Of a stretch of DNA of 10,977 bases, positions 9,501 to 10,977 are shown one piece after another. A program made the translations under genes and the position numbers. The number at the start of each line of letters is the position of its first letter. Within the stretch, counting starts at the first letter, position 1. The notes beneath the pieces were generated by a model that had not been told where the DNA came from, did no database searches, and saw only the letters and a list, made by a program, of their open reading frames with translations. Location: assembly GCA_009602725.1 (NCBI GenBank), contig WELB01000178.1:36820-47796 (forward strand), written 5' to 3'. The DNA is from Spirogloea muscicola (Eukaryota; Streptophyta; Zygnematophyceae; Spirogloeales; Spirogloeaceae).

Positions 9501-10777
9501 CCCAATCCCAAAAATCTGTGGCACAGTGAACATTCGGTCACACATGTGTCATCAGGATCAGAAGGGCTGTATGGGCAATGTCCCCTTGCTGTGTGCAACA
9601 AGAGCTGCAGTTAAGCCCTGAGGTCTCACCTGCCGAATCAGGGCACCATGTATCTTTGAGCGGTGCAACGGACTCTGCACACCTAGCTCCCTCTCAATGG
9701 CAATGCCTTGGTCCTTGACGAGTGCCGGGAAATCGAGGCCATCTATGGAGTTATCGCGGAACGCCGGGACATACTGTGGCAGCCTCAGGCCATGCATGAC
9801 CCACTCTGCAACCCTCTCCTCTGTTAGCATGTTGCCTAAGTGGTCCTGCAAGCAACAGGAAGAGACGATTACTGCAATGTTGTGACAGGCAGACTGTCCA
9901 CTCTCAGTGAAGCTGTAGGCCAAGATGATGTCAGGGAGGCAGACAAGCAGACAGGTTTGGGGCACATTGCAATCAATCCTACGCAGCAAGCTCATGTCAG
10001 CTGGCAAAAGGGTAGGTTGCAGGCCCCTACAGCAAGCTCGTCTGCAGAAATCGTGTTGCCGCCGTAGTTGAAGCTGTCTTCCACCTTGTGCCGGCCCACA
10101 AGCTCCGCAAGGGTTGCATCTCTCTCCTCGGGCTCGAAACCGGCCGCCTCCTCCACAAACTGCATGGCAATGTCGTGGTGAGGCACCAACTTTGTATTGC
10201 ACAGCGGATCTAAGCTCAGAGACAAAAATTCCTCCAAGAAATTGATTATGTTCTTGCGTTCGTTCACCCCACGGGTCAGTGTCCCCCCTGCACAGTGACC
10301 AGCAAGCGCGCAGAAAGGAGGCACCTATCCACCTACCTTGGAGGCTTCGTGCTGTTCAATCTCCCCATCCCCGTCACAATCCACGTCACAGAAGAACTTG
10401 TGCAGATCCTCCTTGGCTTCGAAGAGGCCTGGAAACTCGCAGTGGGGGCAGATAGTATGGGCGAACAGCGAGTGAGGATTTGCGGCACGGTGAGGTTGTC
10501 ACGGCTGCTAGAAGAGAGCTGCGGCAAGACTGGCAGCGGCATCCCACATTCTACCTCCTGCCCTGCTGCAGACTGAAGGAGATGCAGCGAGAGCCACGGC
10601 CCTCTGCAGACAGGGTCGCAGCGAGGAGAGCACAAGCAGAGGCGCCTTCTAGCTCGGAAGCGCACCTCTGGCGCTGTGGCCGGCGAGTGCAGGCCCGGGG
10701 GCGAGCGCGAGGAGGCCGAGGAGCAGCACAAGGGGTGCAGCGCGCAGCGGCCCGAGCAGTGGCAGCCTCCTGGCCAT
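6513..10777 (-). CDS. STIM-like EF-hand/SAM/FN3 single-pass membrane protein with FYVE-like zinc finger
   Basis: Proposed exons (minus strand): 10777-10666, 10428-10337, 10252-10031, 9845-9630, 9515-8892, 8637-8284, 8173-7945, 7739-7535, 7416-7209, 7159-7052 and 7004-6513. Phases agree throughout and give about 953 residues. Order: signal peptide (about 1-32), EF-hand (loop 54-65), hidden EF-like segment (about 125-141), SAM (about 148-214), FN3 (about 221-313), transmembrane segment (about 391-418), basic KIKKKYY (437-442), Ser/Asp-rich linker, FYVE-like finger (686-750), acidic segment, Ser-rich tail. Inferred role: a lumenal calcium sensor signalling to a cytosolic membrane-binding part. 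Weak points are the exon 2/3 junction, the junction near 7160-7208, and the end: a good donor (GTGAGC) at 6529 lies 5 codons before the stop, so more exons may follow. The domain calls are firmer than the exact joins. Confidence 0.85.
7209..7416 (-). other. Exon 9: FYVE-like double zinc finger
   Basis: Cys/His pairs appear in order: C-x4-C (686, 691), C-x2-C within KHYCREC (713, 716), C-x2-H within GVYCVTH (721, 724), and C-x2-C within CVCVNC (744, 747). This matches the four-pair cross-brace layout of FYVE fingers, with SKHYCREC in place of the family R-K/R-HHCR-x-C motif. The WxxD motif is not seen and His replaces one Cys. The exon ends GAG|GCAAGT, a GC-type donor. Confidence 0.65.
8892..9515 (-). 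other. Exon 5: FN3 domain, linker and transmembrane segment
   Basis: IFGIGQVPG links the SAM to a fibronectin type III fold. The FN3 signals are the strand GVQLQWECP, PLHKYVVQRR, the L-x-P-x-T-x-Y motif (LEPSTNYSYRVQAW) and G-x-G-P-S-P-W. A Gly/Pro/Ser linker and a basic patch (KDAKKQK) follow. Then comes a hydrophobic stretch, SWLWSVNGGLLVIAVL to FFTAVLGLW, which is the likely membrane span. The basic residues on both flanks leave the topology less certain than the signal peptide suggests. Confidence 0.85.
9630..9845 (-). other. Exon 4: SAM domain
   Basis: The sequence runs LTEERVAEWVMHGLRLPQYV, then PAFRDNSIDGLDFPALV, a short spacer, and LGVQSPLHRSKIHGALIR. This is the SAM pattern: the W in helix 1, L-x-x-Y, F-x-x-N-x-I-D-G, the L-x-x-LGV block, and the final basic helix H-R-x-K-I. 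The splice sites are TTGCAG and CAG|GTGAGA. Confidence 0.92.
10031..10252 (-). other. Exon 3: helical region ending in a hidden EF-hand-like segment
   Basis: The exon encodes NIINFLEEFLSLSLDPLCN, then a region with EEAAGFEPEERDATLAELV, and ends DSFNYGGNTISADELA. That last stretch resembles the hidden, non-calcium-binding second EF-hand of animal STIM1, which reads F-x-G-x-x-x-x-I-S-x-E-D-L just before the SAM domain. The distance from the first EF loop is longer here (about 60 residues) than in STIM1. Confidence 0.7.
10337..10428 (-). other. Exon 2: canonical EF-hand calcium loop
   Basis: The loop reads DCDGDGEIEQHE, with Asp at positions 1, 3 and 5, Gly at 6, Ile at 8 and Glu at 12, which is a complete set of calcium ligands. 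The preceding helix is LFEAKEDLHKFFCDV. The acceptor is TTTCCAG. The donor AAG|GTAGGT at 10336 keeps phase 0 if exon 3 starts at 10252. A second option uses AGGTAG|GTGGAT (10332) with GTGCAG (10288), giving a 45-base intron and 12 extra codons. Confidence 0.9.
10666..10777 (-). other. Exon 1: start codon and signal peptide of the STIM-like gene
   Basis: The ATG at 10777-10775 is followed by a textbook secretory signal: MARRLP, a leucine-rich core (PLVLLLGLLALAPG) and a likely cleavage after PALA. This start was chosen because no other ATG lies in frame upstream and the signal follows at once. Donor GTGCGC at 10665 leaves one base, which matches the two-base phase of exon 2. Confidence 0.85.
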
Positions 10778-10977
10778 GCTGCTCGACAGCGCGCGGCGTC
10801 TCCAGCTTGGAGCCAGAGCGCGGAGACGGCGCGCGAGGCGCGCGGCTAAATCGTGAGTGCAGGCCGTACGCGAAGGCCAGGCAGTCGCCAGGCGGCCAGC
10901 AGCAGCAGTAGAGCGGCGCGGCGGAGGGGCGGCGGTGGACGAGCCCCGCGCGCGGCCAGCGCGCCGCCGCCGCCGCC
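10778..10977 (-). promoter_or_regulatory. GC-rich upstream region of the STIM-like gene
   Basis: About 200 bases of very GC-rich sequence lie before the start codon and end in a (GCC)5 run at the window edge (10963-10977). It should hold the 5' UTR and perhaps the promoter. No TATA box or other motif is evident. A divergent plus-strand gene could begin past the edge; this cannot be judged from here. Confidence 0.4.

Overview
This is a nuclear, intron-rich eukaryotic window. It most likely comes from a green alga. The reasons are compact genes with many small introns, G+C-rich exons, AAACCCTAA-type telo-box motifs (plant/green-algal TTTAGGG telomere type), and a DnaJ/TPR protein whose exons resemble plant P58IPK (for example the YYYLADH and [12 protein letters not shown] blocks and a G/F-rich end without KDEL). 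The green-algal assignment is an inference, and I do not attempt a species.

Layout. (1) 3-185, plus strand: the 3' end of a gene for a COA3-like cytochrome c oxidase assembly factor of the mitochondrial inner membrane. (2) 186-1816: a 1.6 kb gap between two convergent genes, with two short tandem repeats and no gene I can support. (3) 1817-4252, minus strand: a DNAJC3/P58IPK-type ER-lumenal co-chaperone of TPR repeats followed by a C-terminal J domain. Six 3' exons join in consistent phase. The first TPR exon is clear on its 3' side, but the start is unresolved in a GC-rich, homopolymer-rich stretch (4253-4600) that contains an N. (4) 4600-6512: nearly 2 kb with no recognisable gene, an imperfect direct repeat and one weak exon candidate. 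(5) 6513-10777, minus strand: an 11-exon gene whose conceptual protein of about 950 residues reads signal peptide, canonical EF-hand, a second hidden EF-hand-like segment, SAM domain, fibronectin type III domain, transmembrane segment, Ser-rich cytosolic region, FYVE-like zinc finger, and an acidic then Ser-rich tail. (6) 10778-10977: GC-rich upstream sequence of that gene.

The main point of interest is gene (5). Its lumenal EF-hand, hidden EF-hand and SAM order, followed by one membrane pass, is the plan of animal STIM calcium sensors. Here it is fused to FN3 and to a cytosolic FYVE-like zinc finger that might bind a phosphoinositide membrane. With its co-oriented neighbour P58IPK, two adjacent genes appear to encode secretory-pathway/ER proteins. 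No joint function is shown by the sequence.
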